Made by a program: the position numbers and the translations under genes. Shown here piece after piece: positions 28,325-37,450 of a stretch of DNA of 64,000 nt (its first letter is position 1; every line of letters begins with the position of its first letter). Under the pieces are notes generated by a model. The model made no database searches and was not told where the DNA came from. It worked only from the letters and a program-made list of their open reading frames with translations. Source of the stretch: an uncultured Rhodobacter sp. (lineage in GTDB: Bacteria > Pseudomonadota > Alphaproteobacteria > Rhodobacterales > Rhodobacteraceae); NCBI GenBank assembly GCA_945952585.1, contig CAMFII010000002.1:558001-622000 (forward strand). Reading direction: 5' to 3'.

Positions 28325-29179
28325 TCACGACTCCCTCAGCCGGGTCTTGATGTCGAGCGCCCGGATCAGCGCATCGCCGAAGAGGTTGATCGCGACCACG
28401 GTGATCGCCACGGCAAGGCCGGGGAAGACGATGATCCACGGCGCCTTGAAGAGGAGGGCCGAGCCCGACGACATCATTGCGCCCCAGCTTGGGGTCGGCG
28501 GCTGCGCGCCGAGGCCGAAGAAGCCGAGCGTGGCTTCAAGGATGATGGCGTCGCCGGTCGCCAGCATCCCGGCGACTAGCACGGGGGCGAGCGAGTTCGG
28601 CAGCAGGTGGCGCAGCAGGATGAAGCTATCTTTTGCGCCGAGGCTCTTTGCGGCCTCGATATAGGTCTCGGACCGGATCGCCATGATCTGCGCCCGGGTC
28701 AGGCGGGTGAACTGGGCGAGGTAGGCGACGGCGATCGCGGCCATGGTGCCGGTGATCCCCGGGCCGATGATGGCGACGAGGATCAGCGCGATCAGGATTT
28801 CCGGGAAGGACCAGGTCAGGTCGACGAAGATCGTCACGGCGCGGTCGAACGCCCCGCCGAAATAGCCGGCGGCGGCCCCCAGCACCATGCCGGTGAAGAC
28901 CGAGACGCTGATCGACAGGACCGAGACGGTCAGCGAGGTCCGCGCGCCGTAAAGGACGCGGGTCAAGAGGTCGCGACCGAACTCGTCGGTGCCGAGCCAA
29001 TGCGCCGCGCTTGGTGCGGAAAAGGCGTTCGGCAGGTCCTGGATGTCGTAGGCGTAGGGCGTCAGGATCGGCGCGAAGATCGCGCCCAGAACCACCAGCG
29101 CCAGCCACGCGCCAGAGATCGCGCCCTTGGGCGTCCGCAGGGCCCGGCCGATGGAGTCGAGGGTTCCTTTCAGGCTCAT
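28325..29179 (-). CDS. Peptide-type ABC transporter permease (DppC-like)
   Basis: 284 residues, about six membrane helices. HWLGTDEFGRDLLTRVLYGARTSL is diagnostic for DppC/OppC. The EAA loop includes YIEAAKSLGAKDSFILLRHLLPN. Start overlaps the DppB-like stop (ATGA). Inner-membrane channel subunit. Confidence 0.9.
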   Translation of the reverse strand: MSLKGTLDSIGRALRTPKGAISGAWLALVVLGAIFAPILTPYAYDIQDLPNAFSAPSAAHWLGTDEFGRDLLTRVLYGARTSLTVSVLSISVSVFTGMVLGAAAGYFGGAFDRAVTIFVDLTWSFPEILIALILVAIIGPGITGTMAAIAVAYLAQFTRLTRAQIMAIRSETYIEAAKSLGAKDSFILLRHLLPNSLAPVLVAGMLATGDAIILEATLGFFGLGAQPPTPSWGAMMSSGSALLFKAPWIIVFPGLAVAITVVAINLFGDALIRALDIKTRLRES

Positions 29180-30102
29180 GTCAGGGCGCTCCGCACGCGC
29201 GGGTCCATGAGGGCCTGGAGGATGTCGCCCAAGAGCGTGCCGAGCATCACCGCGATGGCCAGCATCAGAAGGCAGGCCTGCACCACAGGATAGTCATGCT
29301 GGCCAAGCGCCTTGATGAGCGTCAGGCCAAGGCCGGGGCGGGCAAAGACGTATTCGACCGTCACCGCGCCGCCAAGGATCCAGCCGATGCGCAGGGCGAG
29401 GATCGTCACCACCGGGATCAGCGCGTGGCGCAGGACGTGGCGCAGGCGGATGCGGGCGGGCGACAGGCCCTTGGCGTGCAGGAGCAGGACGAAGTCGCGG
29501 CTGCCGGCATCGATCATCGACACGCGGGTGACGCGGGCAACCAGCGCCATGCCGCCAAGTCCGATGGTCAGCACCGGCAGGACAAGGCTTTCCCAGCCGC
29601 GCGCGCCCGAGACGGGGAACCAGCCCAACTGGACCGAAAAGGCGAGGATCAGCAGAAGCCCGAGCCAGAATGAGGGCAGGGTAGAGCCGAGCAGCACGCC
29701 CCCCATGATCATCTGATCTGGCCAGCGGTCGCGGTAGGCGGCGGCGACGATGCCGAGGACGATGCCGACGATCGAGGAAAACAGGAGCGCCAGCCCGCCC
29801 AGCATCAGCGAATTCGGCAGGACCTGCGCGATCATCGACGCCACCGGGCGCCGCGTGATGATCGAGGTGCCAAGATCGCCCTGCAGGACGTTGCCCAGCC
29901 ACATGCCGTATTGCACGACCAGCGGCTGGTCGAGGCCATACTTGGCCTCGATCTTGGCCCGGGCCTCGGGGCCCGAGCCGACTTTCAGGAGGTTGTCCAC
30001 CGGATCGCCGGGGATCAGGTGCAGGATCAGGAAGATGATTACCGACACCGCCAGAAAGACCGGCAGGAGGAGCAGGACGCGCCGTATGAGATAATCGAGC
30101 AT
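29176..30102 (-). CDS. Peptide-type ABC transporter permease (DppB-like)
   Basis: 308 residues, about six membrane helices. N-terminal MLDYLIRRVLLLLPVFLAVSV and LIPGDPVDNLL are typical of DppB/OppB; the EAA loop is FVLLLHAKGLSPARIRLRHVLRHAL. Lies 24 bp downstream of the binding-protein gene. Confidence 0.9.
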   Translation of the reverse strand: MLDYLIRRVLLLLPVFLAVSVIIFLILHLIPGDPVDNLLKVGSGPEARAKIEAKYGLDQPLVVQYGMWLGNVLQGDLGTSIITRRPVASMIAQVLPNSLMLGGLALLFSSIVGIVLGIVAAAYRDRWPDQMIMGGVLLGSTLPSFWLGLLLILAFSVQLGWFPVSGARGWESLVLPVLTIGLGGMALVARVTRVSMIDAGSRDFVLLLHAKGLSPARIRLRHVLRHALIPVVTILALRIGWILGGAVTVEYVFARPGLGLTLIKALGQHDYPVVQACLLMLAIAVMLGTLLGDILQALMDPRVRSALT

Positions 30103-30126
30103 CTCGCCCCTCCGTCCGTCAGGCCG

Positions 30127-31701
30127 TTACTCTTTCACGTCGACGTCGACCATGACAACGCCGGTGATCGACGTGCCGTGGATCGCGTCCGGCATGCTGA
30201 TGTGTTCCTTGTTGTAGGCCATGTTCTGCGGCGGCTGGTAGATCGGCGCATAGGGGAACTGGCTGGTCACATACTGATGGTAGGCGGTGAAGTTTGCCGT
30301 CCGCTCCGCACCGGTTTTCGAGCCGGTCATCGCCTTGGTCCGAAGCTCTTCCGCCTTCGGGTCGTTGAACATCGACACGTTCGGATAGCCGAGACGATCG
30401 CCACCGAAGAACCAGTCGACGATGTCGGCGTTGTTCCAGAAGTAGGAGCGCACAGCGAGCTGCTGTTCACCCGACTTGTACTGGTCGCGGATGGTCGAGC
30501 TGTCGAAGGTCTGGATCTGCGGATCGAAGCCGACTGCTTTAAGCTGTGCCTGAACAACCTCCGTCAAGCGACGGAAAACACTGTCATTCTGCGTCCAGAG
30601 CGACACGGTCAATTTCTTGCCGTCCTTCTCGCGTACGCCATCGGCGCCCTTGACCCAGCCGGCCTCGTCCAGAAGCGCGTTGGCCTTGTCGGGATTGAAG
30701 CTGATGTCATAGGCCGGGTCGATTTTCGATTCCGGCAGGGCCGAGATCAGGAAGTTGTGCGCGACCTCGCCATAGCCCGAAAACACGTTCTGCAGGATCT
30801 CGTCCTGATTGATCGCGAGCGCCGCCGCCTGCCGCACCTTGATGTCGGTGAACGGCTCTTTCGTGACGTTGATCGGCATGTAGTAGACTTCCTGGCCGGG
30901 GATCGGCGCCACGGCCAGCGCCGCATCGCCCGAGATCTCCTTCAGGTAGTCGGTCGGCAGCGACAGCAGCGCGTCGACGCCACCGGATTTCAGTTCCAGG
31001 AAGGCGGTTGAGTCTTCCGGGATCTCGCGGAAGGTGATCCGCTCAAGATGGGCCGGGCCCTTGTTGGCCGAGAGCGGCGAGCCCCAGGCATAGTCATCGT
31101 TGCGCACGACCACGGTTTCCTGGCCGAGCGTGAAGCTTTCCAGCTTGAACGGGCCGGTGCCCACAGCTTCGGTGATGCCGTAGTCATCGCCAAGCGCCTC
31201 GACCGCATCGGGATCGGGAATGCCCATGAACGAGGAGGACAGGTTGTAGAGGATGTTCGGGTCGGGATGGGCCATCACGAACTTGACGGTCAGGTCGTCG
31301 GGCGTCTCGACCGAGGCGATCGCGTCGACCATGTACGAGCTTTCCGTCTTGCGGAACATCTCGATGAACTTGGCCACGTCATGCGAGGTGAAGGCCTTGC
31401 CGTTGTGGAACTTCACGCCGGGCTTGAGGTGAAAGACCCAGGACATGCCATCGGGCGCCTCGTCCCAGCTTTCGGCGAGATAGGGGTGGAAGGACAGGTC
31501 GGCGTCCTGCGCGACGAGGTTGTCGTAGATCATTGAATAGACGGTGTTGGTGTTCACCGCCGTCAGCAGGTTGTAGCTCGGGATGCCGACCTCGTTGGTG
31601 CCAAGGACGAAGGTCGCCTCCTGCGCGGCGGCGGACAGGGGCAGCAGCGCCGCCACCGACACGCTCGCGGCGAGCATGTGTTTCTTCAAGGTCATGAACA
31701 T
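30127..31701 (-). CDS. Peptide-type (SBP family 5) ABC transporter substrate-binding protein
   Basis: 524 residues, normal for DppA/OppA-like proteins. A signal peptide ends near SAAAQ-EATF. YNLLTAVNTNTVYSMIYDNLVAQD and MSWVFHLKPGVKFHNGKAFTSHDV are family 5 hallmarks. MFMTLKKHM at 31701 has a GGGAG upstream; the ATG two codons later (31695) is an alternative. First structural gene after the RpiR regulator, 32 bp away. The ligand could be a peptide, opine or N-acyl amino acid; the M81 and NSAR-like neighbours favour amino-acid derivatives. Confidence 0.87.
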   Translation of the reverse strand: MFMTLKKHMLAASVSVAALLPLSAAAQEATFVLGTNEVGIPSYNLLTAVNTNTVYSMIYDNLVAQDADLSFHPYLAESWDEAPDGMSWVFHLKPGVKFHNGKAFTSHDVAKFIEMFRKTESSYMVDAIASVETPDDLTVKFVMAHPDPNILYNLSSSFMGIPDPDAVEALGDDYGITEAVGTGPFKLESFTLGQETVVVRNDDYAWGSPLSANKGPAHLERITFREIPEDSTAFLELKSGGVDALLSLPTDYLKEISGDAALAVAPIPGQEVYYMPINVTKEPFTDIKVRQAAALAINQDEILQNVFSGYGEVAHNFLISALPESKIDPAYDISFNPDKANALLDEAGWVKGADGVREKDGKKLTVSLWTQNDSVFRRLTEVVQAQLKAVGFDPQIQTFDSSTIRDQYKSGEQQLAVRSYFWNNADIVDWFFGGDRLGYPNVSMFNDPKAEELRTKAMTGSKTGAERTANFTAYHQYVTSQFPYAPIYQPPQNMAYNKEHISMPDAIHGTSITGVVMVDVDVKE

Positions 31702-31733
31702 TTTGTTGGAACTCCCTATGCTGATCGTTGTGG

Positions 31734-32639
31734 TCATTTCAGTGGTCTGTGGGGGTCACCGGCATGGCCGATGAAGTCGTTGTAAAGCGCCGAGACGCGG
31801 GTCATCCGGGCCTCGACCTCGGGACCGAGCTGGGCGAAGACGCCGTTGACCAGAAGCCCGATGAGCGAGGACATGGCCGAGGTCGCATCCCAGAACTGGT
31901 TGAAGTCGGTCTGCACGACGAAGACTTCGTCGGCGACCTCGCGCGCCCAGGGGCAATAGGGATCGGTGATGATTGTGACCGGAATGCCCGCCTCGCGCGC
32001 GGCCATCGCCAGCCGGCGGGTCAGGCGCGAATAGCGGCGTCCGTCGATCAGGATCAGGCAGACCTCCTCGGGCGGGGCGAGCAGCACCTCGGCGAAATTG
32101 CCGGCGGCGAGGTCGAGCAGCTGCACCCCCGGACGGAGATATTGCAGCTGGTTCACAAGGAACTGGCCGTGGCCGCGTTCGGTCTGGAAGCCTGAGACGA
32201 AGACCTGCTTGCGCAGCGCCAGACGTTCTACGGTGCGGGCGAACTCGGGCGAGGCGGCGGTTTCGTAATTGGCGAGGATCGCCGCCATCTCGCGTTCCAG
32301 CCCGCGCGAGATCTCGGCCGCGCCGCGCTTCTGGCGGGTGGCAAAATCAGTGAGCCGGTCGCCCACGAGCCAGGCCTTGTCGCCAAGGTCGGACTGGATC
32401 GCGCCCTTGAGGTCCTTGAAATGCCGGTAGCCGATCCCGCGACAGAAGCGGCCGACCGTCGCCTCGCTCACGCCGACCTTGGCAGCAACCGAGGCGGCGG
32501 TTTCGAAGGGCAGGTCCTTCAGGTTCGACAGGAAATAGGTGGCAAGGGTCTGATTGGCGGGGGTGGCGTCCCGCAGGCTGTCTTCCAGTCGGCCACGCAA
32601 GTCGGCCGGTAAAGGCGGAACTGCCTCCTGATCTGCCAT
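31734..32639 (-). CDS. MurR/RpiR family transcriptional regulator
   Basis: 301 residues. An N-terminal HTH_6 domain (about residues 15-90, ASVAAKVGVSEATVGRFCRGIGY) is followed by a SIS sugar-phosphate or ligand domain (about 135-270). Divergent from the NSAR-like gene across a 135-bp region and immediately upstream of the peptide-type importer operon, so it likely controls both. The effector is unknown; some RpiR proteins beside peptide or amino-sugar importers sense cell-wall-derived compounds. Confidence 0.86.
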   Translation of the reverse strand: MADQEAVPPLPADLRGRLEDSLRDATPANQTLATYFLSNLKDLPFETAASVAAKVGVSEATVGRFCRGIGYRHFKDLKGAIQSDLGDKAWLVGDRLTDFATRQKRGAAEISRGLEREMAAILANYETAASPEFARTVERLALRKQVFVSGFQTERGHGQFLVNQLQYLRPGVQLLDLAAGNFAEVLLAPPEEVCLILIDGRRYSRLTRRLAMAAREAGIPVTIITDPYCPWAREVADEVFVVQTDFNQFWDATSAMSSLIGLLVNGVFAQLGPEVEARMTRVSALYNDFIGHAGDPHRPLK

Positions 32640-32774
32640 TGACCCCCCGGTCGGTTCCGCGGCCTTCAGCCGTCGTGATTCATCAAAAGCGTGACAGAAA
32701 CATTCCCAACCGTCAATCTTGCAAGAAAACTGTGATCGACTAATCTGGCGCGGCTCAATCAGGGGGAGGGCGGG

Positions 32775-33917
32775 ATGCCTGATTCATCGGCAGTGCTGGC
32801 GACGCGGCCCCCTCTGGTGATCGAGGCGGCAGAGTTGCGGCTGGTGCGGCTGCCGTTGGTGACGCCTTTCACCATCGCCACCGGCACCATGTATGAAAAG
32901 CATTTTCCTCTGCTGCGGCTGTTCTCGGGCGCGTGGGAAGGCGTCGCGGAAGGGGTGATGGACCCTCTGCCCGATTACCTGCCGGAAACCACGGCCGGGG
33001 CGATGGCCTTCCTGTCCGACGCGATTCTGCCCGGCCTGATCGGCAAGAGCTTTGCCCATCCGAACGCGCTCGACCGCCATTTTGCGCCGTGGCGCGCCAA
33101 CCGTATGGCGCTGGCAACGGTCGAGATGGCGTTCTGGGATCTCTGGGCGCGGTCGCTGGAGCTGCCATTGCAGACCGTGCTGGGTGGCGAGGGGGATGCG
33201 ATCGATGTGGGCGTGTCGCTTGGCATCGGGCCGATCCCGGGTACGCTCGACCGGATCCGCGCGCATCTCGATCAGGGCTATAAGCGCATCAAGCTGAAGA
33301 TCATGCCGGGCCATGACCTCGCTCTTGTGCGCGCCGCGCGCGAGGCGTTTCCGGGGGCGCATCTGACGGTGGATGCCAACAGCTCCTACACGCTGGCCGA
33401 TACGGCGCTGCTGCAGGAACTGGACGCCTATGGCTTGGACTACATCGAGCAGCCTCTCGCCTGGAACGACATCCACGACCATGCCGTGCTGCAATCGCGA
33501 CTGAAGACGCCGATCTGCCTGGACGAATGCCTGGGCACCGTGGCCGAGACGCGCAAGGCGCTGCAGACGGATGCAGCAAGGGTGGTCAACATCAAGGTCG
33601 GGCGGGTCGGCGGTCATTCCTCGGCCCGGGCGATCCATGATCTGGCGCAGGCCTTCGATGTGCCGGTCTGGTGCGGCGGGATGCTGGAAAGCGGTGTGGG
33701 AAGGGCGCACAACATCCACCTGTCCACCCTGCCGAACTTCCGCAAGCCGGGCGATACGTCTTCCGCCAGCCGCTATTTTCACCGCGACATCATCGTGGAG
33801 CGGCTGGAGGCAATGGAGGGCCGGATGCCGGTGCCGCGGGGGCCGGGGACGGGGGTGACGCTGGACCACGACTTCCTTGCCACGGTCAGCACCGACATCC
33901 GCAGGTTCGGCGCATGA
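32775..33917 (+). CDS. Enolase-superfamily enzyme, OSBS/N-succinylamino acid racemase-like
   Basis: 380 residues. Muconate lactonising enzyme subgroup with all key residues visible: KLK lysines (173 and 175), metal ligands Asp200 (TVDAN), Glu225 (YIEQPL) and Asp250 (CLDEC), and the second catalytic Lys274 (NIKVGRVGG). This matches the OSBS/NSAR family. No menaquinone genes are nearby, so amino-acid racemisation is favoured over o-succinylbenzoate synthesis. The stop overlaps the GNAT start (ATGA), like the known NSAR plus succinyltransferase operons that convert D- to L-amino acids. The substrate side chain is not predicted. Confidence 0.82.
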   Translation: MPDSSAVLATRPPLVIEAAELRLVRLPLVTPFTIATGTMYEKHFPLLRLFSGAWEGVAEGVMDPLPDYLPETTAGAMAFLSDAILPGLIGKSFAHPNALDRHFAPWRANRMALATVEMAFWDLWARSLELPLQTVLGGEGDAIDVGVSLGIGPIPGTLDRIRAHLDQGYKRIKLKIMPGHDLALVRAAREAFPGAHLTVDANSSYTLADTALLQELDAYGLDYIEQPLAWNDIHDHAVLQSRLKTPICLDECLGTVAETRKALQTDAARVVNIKVGRVGGHSSARAIHDLAQAFDVPVWCGGMLESGVGRAHNIHLSTLPNFRKPGDTSSASRYFHRDIIVERLEAMEGRMPVPRGPGTGVTLDHDFLATVSTDIRRFGA

Positions 33918-34636
33918 AGGACGTCGTCCTTCGCGACCTGAGCGGCATGGCCGAGTTCCGGCTGGCCGAGGCTTTGCAGAACGATGTCTGGGGCCATGAC
34001 GACACCGCCGATCCGGCCGATCTGATGATGGTCATCCAGGCGGAAGGCGGGCTTTGCGCCGGGGCGTTCCAGGGAGGGCGGCTGATCGGCTACGTCTTTG
34101 CCTTTCCGACGCGCGACCCGCAGGTGCAGCATTCGCACCGCCTCGCCATCCTGCCAGAGGCGCGGGGTCTTGGCCTCGGGGCACGGCTTAAATGGTATCA
34201 GCGCGACTGGTGCCGGGCGCGGGGGATCAAGCTGGTCCGCTGGACCTACGATCCGCTGCGCCTCCTGAACGCCAGCCTGAACATCGGCACGCTTGGCGCC
34301 ATCGGGCGGACCTATTACCCCGACTATTATGGTGAAATGGCCGGCATCAATGCCGGCGCGCCCTCTGACAGGCTTCTGGCGGAATGGTTCGTCGAGGAGG
34401 CGGCGGTTGGTGCCCAGTCCCGTGCGCAGCCGGACCAAGCCGACCCGGTGTCGCGCATCGCCATCCCCGCCAACTTTGCCGAGATGCTGACCGCCGACCC
34501 CGACCGCGCCCTTGCCGAACGGCTCCGCTCGCGCGCTGCCATCACCGCCGCGTTCGAGCGCGGGGAAGAGATCACCGGCTTCGATCGGGCGCGGGGCGAG
34601 TATCTGCTGACCCGCCGGGTTCCCCGCGGGGCGTAG
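33914..34636 (+). CDS. GNAT family acyltransferase, possible D-amino acid N-succinyltransferase
   Basis: 240 residues. The N-terminal two-thirds is a GNAT fold: LIGYVFAFPTRDPQ, SHRLAILPEARGLGLGARLKWYQRDW (acyl-CoA pyrophosphate loop, somewhat degenerate) and LVRWTYDPLRLLNASLNIGTLGA. It resembles the COG3375-type acetyltransferases. It is coupled by ATGA overlap to the NSAR-like gene; in Geobacillus-type pathways the partner GNAT succinylates D-amino acids so that NSAR can racemise them. That role is inferred here. Confidence 0.7.
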   Translation: MKDVVLRDLSGMAEFRLAEALQNDVWGHDDTADPADLMMVIQAEGGLCAGAFQGGRLIGYVFAFPTRDPQVQHSHRLAILPEARGLGLGARLKWYQRDWCRARGIKLVRWTYDPLRLLNASLNIGTLGAIGRTYYPDYYGEMAGINAGAPSDRLLAEWFVEEAAVGAQSRAQPDQADPVSRIAIPANFAEMLTADPDRALAERLRSRAAITAAFERGEEITGFDRARGEYLLTRRVPRGA

Positions 34637-34772
34637 GAGAATGTGTTTGAGGGACGGCAGCGCGGCTTGACTTCGCGGTGCGACCCTTGGCCAATGCGTC
34701 AAGACCGGCCGGGCGAGACTCGTGATCCGGCGCCGCCCTGAGGGGAGCGGCGAAAGCTGCAGGGAGACAAGC

Positions 34773-35912
34773 ATGTCGAAGAAGGTCGATCTCGTCGTCG
34801 TGGGCGCGGGGATCGTGGGGCTGGCCCATGCGCTGATCGCGCGGCGGCGCGGGCTGTCGGTGATCGTGGTGGATCGCGAGGCCGAGGCGATCGGCGCCTC
34901 GGTGCGCAACTTCGGCTTCGTTACCGTGACCGGACAGCAGCAGGGCGACTGCTGGCGCCGCGCCATGCGCTCGCGCGATATCTGGCAGGAGGTCGCTCCA
35001 CTCGCAGGCATCCCGGTGGAACATCAGGGCCTGCTCGTCGTCGCCCGCCGGCCCGAGGCGATGACGGTGCTCGAGGCATTCAAGGCGACAGACATGGGGG
35101 CCGAGTGCACCCTGCTCGACGCCGAAACCCTGCGCCGCGACCACGGCGCGATCCTGGCGGATGGTGCGTTTCAAGGCGGGCTGTGGAGCCCGCATGAGCG
35201 GCGGGTAGAAAGCCGCCACGCTGTCGGCAAGCTTGCCGCCTGGATCGAGAAATCCCTTGGCGCCGAATTCCGTCGCAAGACGCTGGTCAAGGCGGTGGAG
35301 CCGGGCCGCGTGGTGACGACCGATGGCGTGATCGAGGCTGAGCGGATCGTCGTCTGTCCGGGCGATGACATGCTGACGCTGTTCCCGGACCGGATCGCGG
35401 CCATGGGCATCACCCGCTGCCGGCTGCACATGATGAAGGTCATGCCGGCGGACAAGGGGTTCCGCCTGCCCGGATCGGTGATGACCGACCTGTCGCTGGT
35501 CCGCTACCTTGGCTATTCGGAACTGCCCGAGGCGGCGGCGCTGAAGGCGCGGCTGCAGCGCGAACAGGGCGAGTTCCTGGACAACGGCATCCACCTGATC
35601 GCCGTGCAAGGCTCGGATGGTGGGCTGATCGTCGGCGACAGCCACCACTACGAATGGAGCCCCTCGCCCTTTGCCCGCGACCGGGTGGACGAGCTGATGC
35701 TGGACGAGATGCATGCCACCCTGCGCCTGCCCGGCGCGCAGGTGACCGAGCGCTGGTTGGGCACCTATGCCTCGCATCCCGAGAAGCTGATGATCATGGA
35801 TGCACCCGATCCGGCGATCCGCCTTGTCATCGTGACCAGCGGGACCGGGGCCAGCACCGCTTTCGCCATCGCCGAAGAAACCCTGACCGATCTCTATGGA
35901 GCCGCCGCATGA
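34773..35912 (+). CDS. TIGR03364-type FAD-dependent oxidoreductase of phosphonate loci
   Basis: 379 residues. Dinucleotide-binding VVVGAGIVGLAHA at the N-terminus, DAO-like fold, with NFGFVTVTGQQQGDCWRRA and GTYASHPEKLMIMDAP near the active-site and C-terminal FAD regions. This family recurs with phnX and is proposed to oxidise 2-aminoethylphosphonate or its N-methyl form to phosphonoacetaldehyde. ATG at 34773 follows AGGGAGACAAGC. Its stop overlaps the phnX start (ATGA), and there is no phnW transaminase in the window, so this enzyme may supply the PhnX substrate. Confidence 0.8.
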   Translation: MSKKVDLVVVGAGIVGLAHALIARRRGLSVIVVDREAEAIGASVRNFGFVTVTGQQQGDCWRRAMRSRDIWQEVAPLAGIPVEHQGLLVVARRPEAMTVLEAFKATDMGAECTLLDAETLRRDHGAILADGAFQGGLWSPHERRVESRHAVGKLAAWIEKSLGAEFRRKTLVKAVEPGRVVTTDGVIEAERIVVCPGDDMLTLFPDRIAAMGITRCRLHMMKVMPADKGFRLPGSVMTDLSLVRYLGYSELPEAAALKARLQREQGEFLDNGIHLIAVQGSDGGLIVGDSHHYEWSPSPFARDRVDELMLDEMHATLRLPGAQVTERWLGTYASHPEKLMIMDAPDPAIRLVIVTSGTGASTAFAIAEETLTDLYGAAA

Positions 35913-36718
35913 CCAAGAACCGCCTTCAGGCCGTCATCCTCGACTGGGCCGGAACCGTTGTTGACCACGGTTCGCAAGCGCCGATGGGCGTGTTCCAGCG
36001 CAGCTTTGCCAAGTTCGGGGTCGAGATCACCGTGGACGAGGCGCGCGGGCCGATGGGCATGGCCAAGCGCGACCATATCGCCGCCGTGATCCGCAGCCCG
36101 CGCGTCGCCGCCGCCTGGAAGGCCAAGCACGGCGCCGACCCGACCGAGGCGGACATCGACAAGATCTACGAGATATTCGTGCCGATGAACGTCGAGGTCG
36201 TGACCGACTACGGCACCCTGATCGAAGGGGCGGCCGAGATGGCGAAGAAGGCCCGGGCGCGGGGGCTCAAGATCGGCTCCACCACCGGCTATACGCGCGA
36301 TATCATGGCGCCGCTGCTGCCAGTCGCGGCGAAGCAGGGCTATGCGCCCGACAGCCTCGTCTGCGCGGGCGATCTGGCTCAGGGCCGTCCTTCGCCGCTG
36401 ATGATGTACCAGACCTTCATCAACCTCGGCATCTGGCATCCCTGGGCGACCGTGAAGGTCGATGACACTGAGGTCGGCATCGAGGAAGGGCTGAATGCCG
36501 GGACCTGGACCGTGGGCGTGGCGCTTTCCGGCAACGTCTTCGGCCTGAACCCGGAAGAGACAGCGGCGCTTTCGTCGGAAGAGTACGACCGGATGCGCGA
36601 TGCGGCCTACGCCAAGCTCCTGCGCGCCGGGGCACATTTCGTCATCGACAGCGTCGCCGATCTCGACGAGGTCTTTGACGAGATCGAAGGCGCGCTGGCC
36701 CGGGGCGAGCGGCCCTGA
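35909..36718 (+). CDS. phnX: Phosphonoacetaldehyde hydrolase
   Basis: 269 residues. HAD-family nucleophile Asp12 in LDWAGTVVDHG and the Schiff-base Lys53 in MGMAKRDHI match the known phosphonatase residues. Cleaves the C-P bond of phosphonoacetaldehyde to acetaldehyde and phosphate, in the cytoplasm. TTGYTRDIM, VCAGDLAQGRP and KVDDTEVGIEEG are further family signatures. Translationally coupled to the FAD oxidoreductase. The stop lies 3 bp from the convergent MBL gene stop. Confidence 0.95.
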   Translation: MTKNRLQAVILDWAGTVVDHGSQAPMGVFQRSFAKFGVEITVDEARGPMGMAKRDHIAAVIRSPRVAAAWKAKHGADPTEADIDKIYEIFVPMNVEVVTDYGTLIEGAAEMAKKARARGLKIGSTTGYTRDIMAPLLPVAAKQGYAPDSLVCAGDLAQGRPSPLMMYQTFINLGIWHPWATVKVDDTEVGIEEGLNAGTWTVGVALSGNVFGLNPEETAALSSEEYDRMRDAAYAKLLRAGAHFVIDSVADLDEVFDEIEGALARGERP

Positions 36719-36721
36719 GCC

Positions 36722-37450
36722 TTAGCCTGCTTTCGACTTCAGCCAGTCGCCGATGATCTGGCGGTGGCGGGCGCGCCCGTAGCTGGGGAAGTGGCCGCCA
36801 TGCACCACGGTGACCGGCAAATCGTAGAGCCGCTCCATCGAGCGGAGGTATTGCGCCTGCTCAAGCGGGGTGGTGCCCTCGATCAGCTCGCCGTCATAGA
36901 CGATGTCGCCCGTGAACAGGATGCCCGTGGCCGCCTCCCACAGGGCGATGCCGCCGGCGGAATGGCCGGGGGTGTGGATCACCTCGAAGTGGCGGTCGCC
37001 AAGATCGACCACGTCGCCATCCCAGAGAAGTCGCGTCGCAGGGGCGGCCTCGACCGTGTAGAGCGCCGACTGGTAGGGCTCGGGCGGCAGGGCGGTGAAG
37101 ATGTCGTCGGTCACATACTTGTCGGCCAGCGTGTTTTCCCGCGTCGGCGCGCGCATCAGGTGTGCCTCGGCGGCGTGGCAGGATCGGCACGGAAACTCGT
37201 GGTGGCAGCCCATATGGTCGAAATGGCTGTGGCTTGCCACCGCCTCGAGCGGACGCTCGGTCACCAGCGGCACATGGGTGCGCAGGCTGACGACCCCCAT
37301 GCCGCTGTCCACCAGCATGTCGCGGTCGCGGCCACGCACATGCCAGACGTTGCAGCGGTAGAAGTCGCGGATATGCGGCTCGTCGATCCAGGTCACGCCA
37401 TCGCCGACCGGTCTTTGACGCCACCAGGCGTCGGCAGGAATTCGCTTCAT
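36722..37450 (-). CDS. MBL fold metallo-hydrolase in a phosphonate locus
   Basis: 242 residues. Metal motif HSHFDH, a following Cys/His region, TPGHSAG and FTGDIVYDGE define a glyoxalase II-like metallo-beta-lactamase protein. Start ATG at 37450 overlaps the stop of the ATPase gene (ATGA), so it is the last gene of the phosphonate importer operon. It may hydrolyse a phosphonate ester or thioester intermediate; the actual reaction is unknown. Confidence 0.75.
   Translation of the reverse strand: MKRIPADAWWRQRPVGDGVTWIDEPHIRDFYRCNVWHVRGRDRDMLVDSGMGVVSLRTHVPLVTERPLEAVASHSHFDHMGCHHEFPCRSCHAAEAHLMRAPTRENTLADKYVTDDIFTALPPEPYQSALYTVEAAPATRLLWDGDVVDLGDRHFEVIHTPGHSAGGIALWEAATGILFTGDIVYDGELIEGTTPLEQAQYLRSMERLYDLPVTVVHGGHFPSYGRARHRQIIGDWLKSKAG

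Noticed and set aside
34637-34772. TTGACT-like -35 element before the FAD oxidoreductase gene
   Set aside because: No matching -10 element at 16-18 bp; promoter prediction by eye in this GC range is not reliable.
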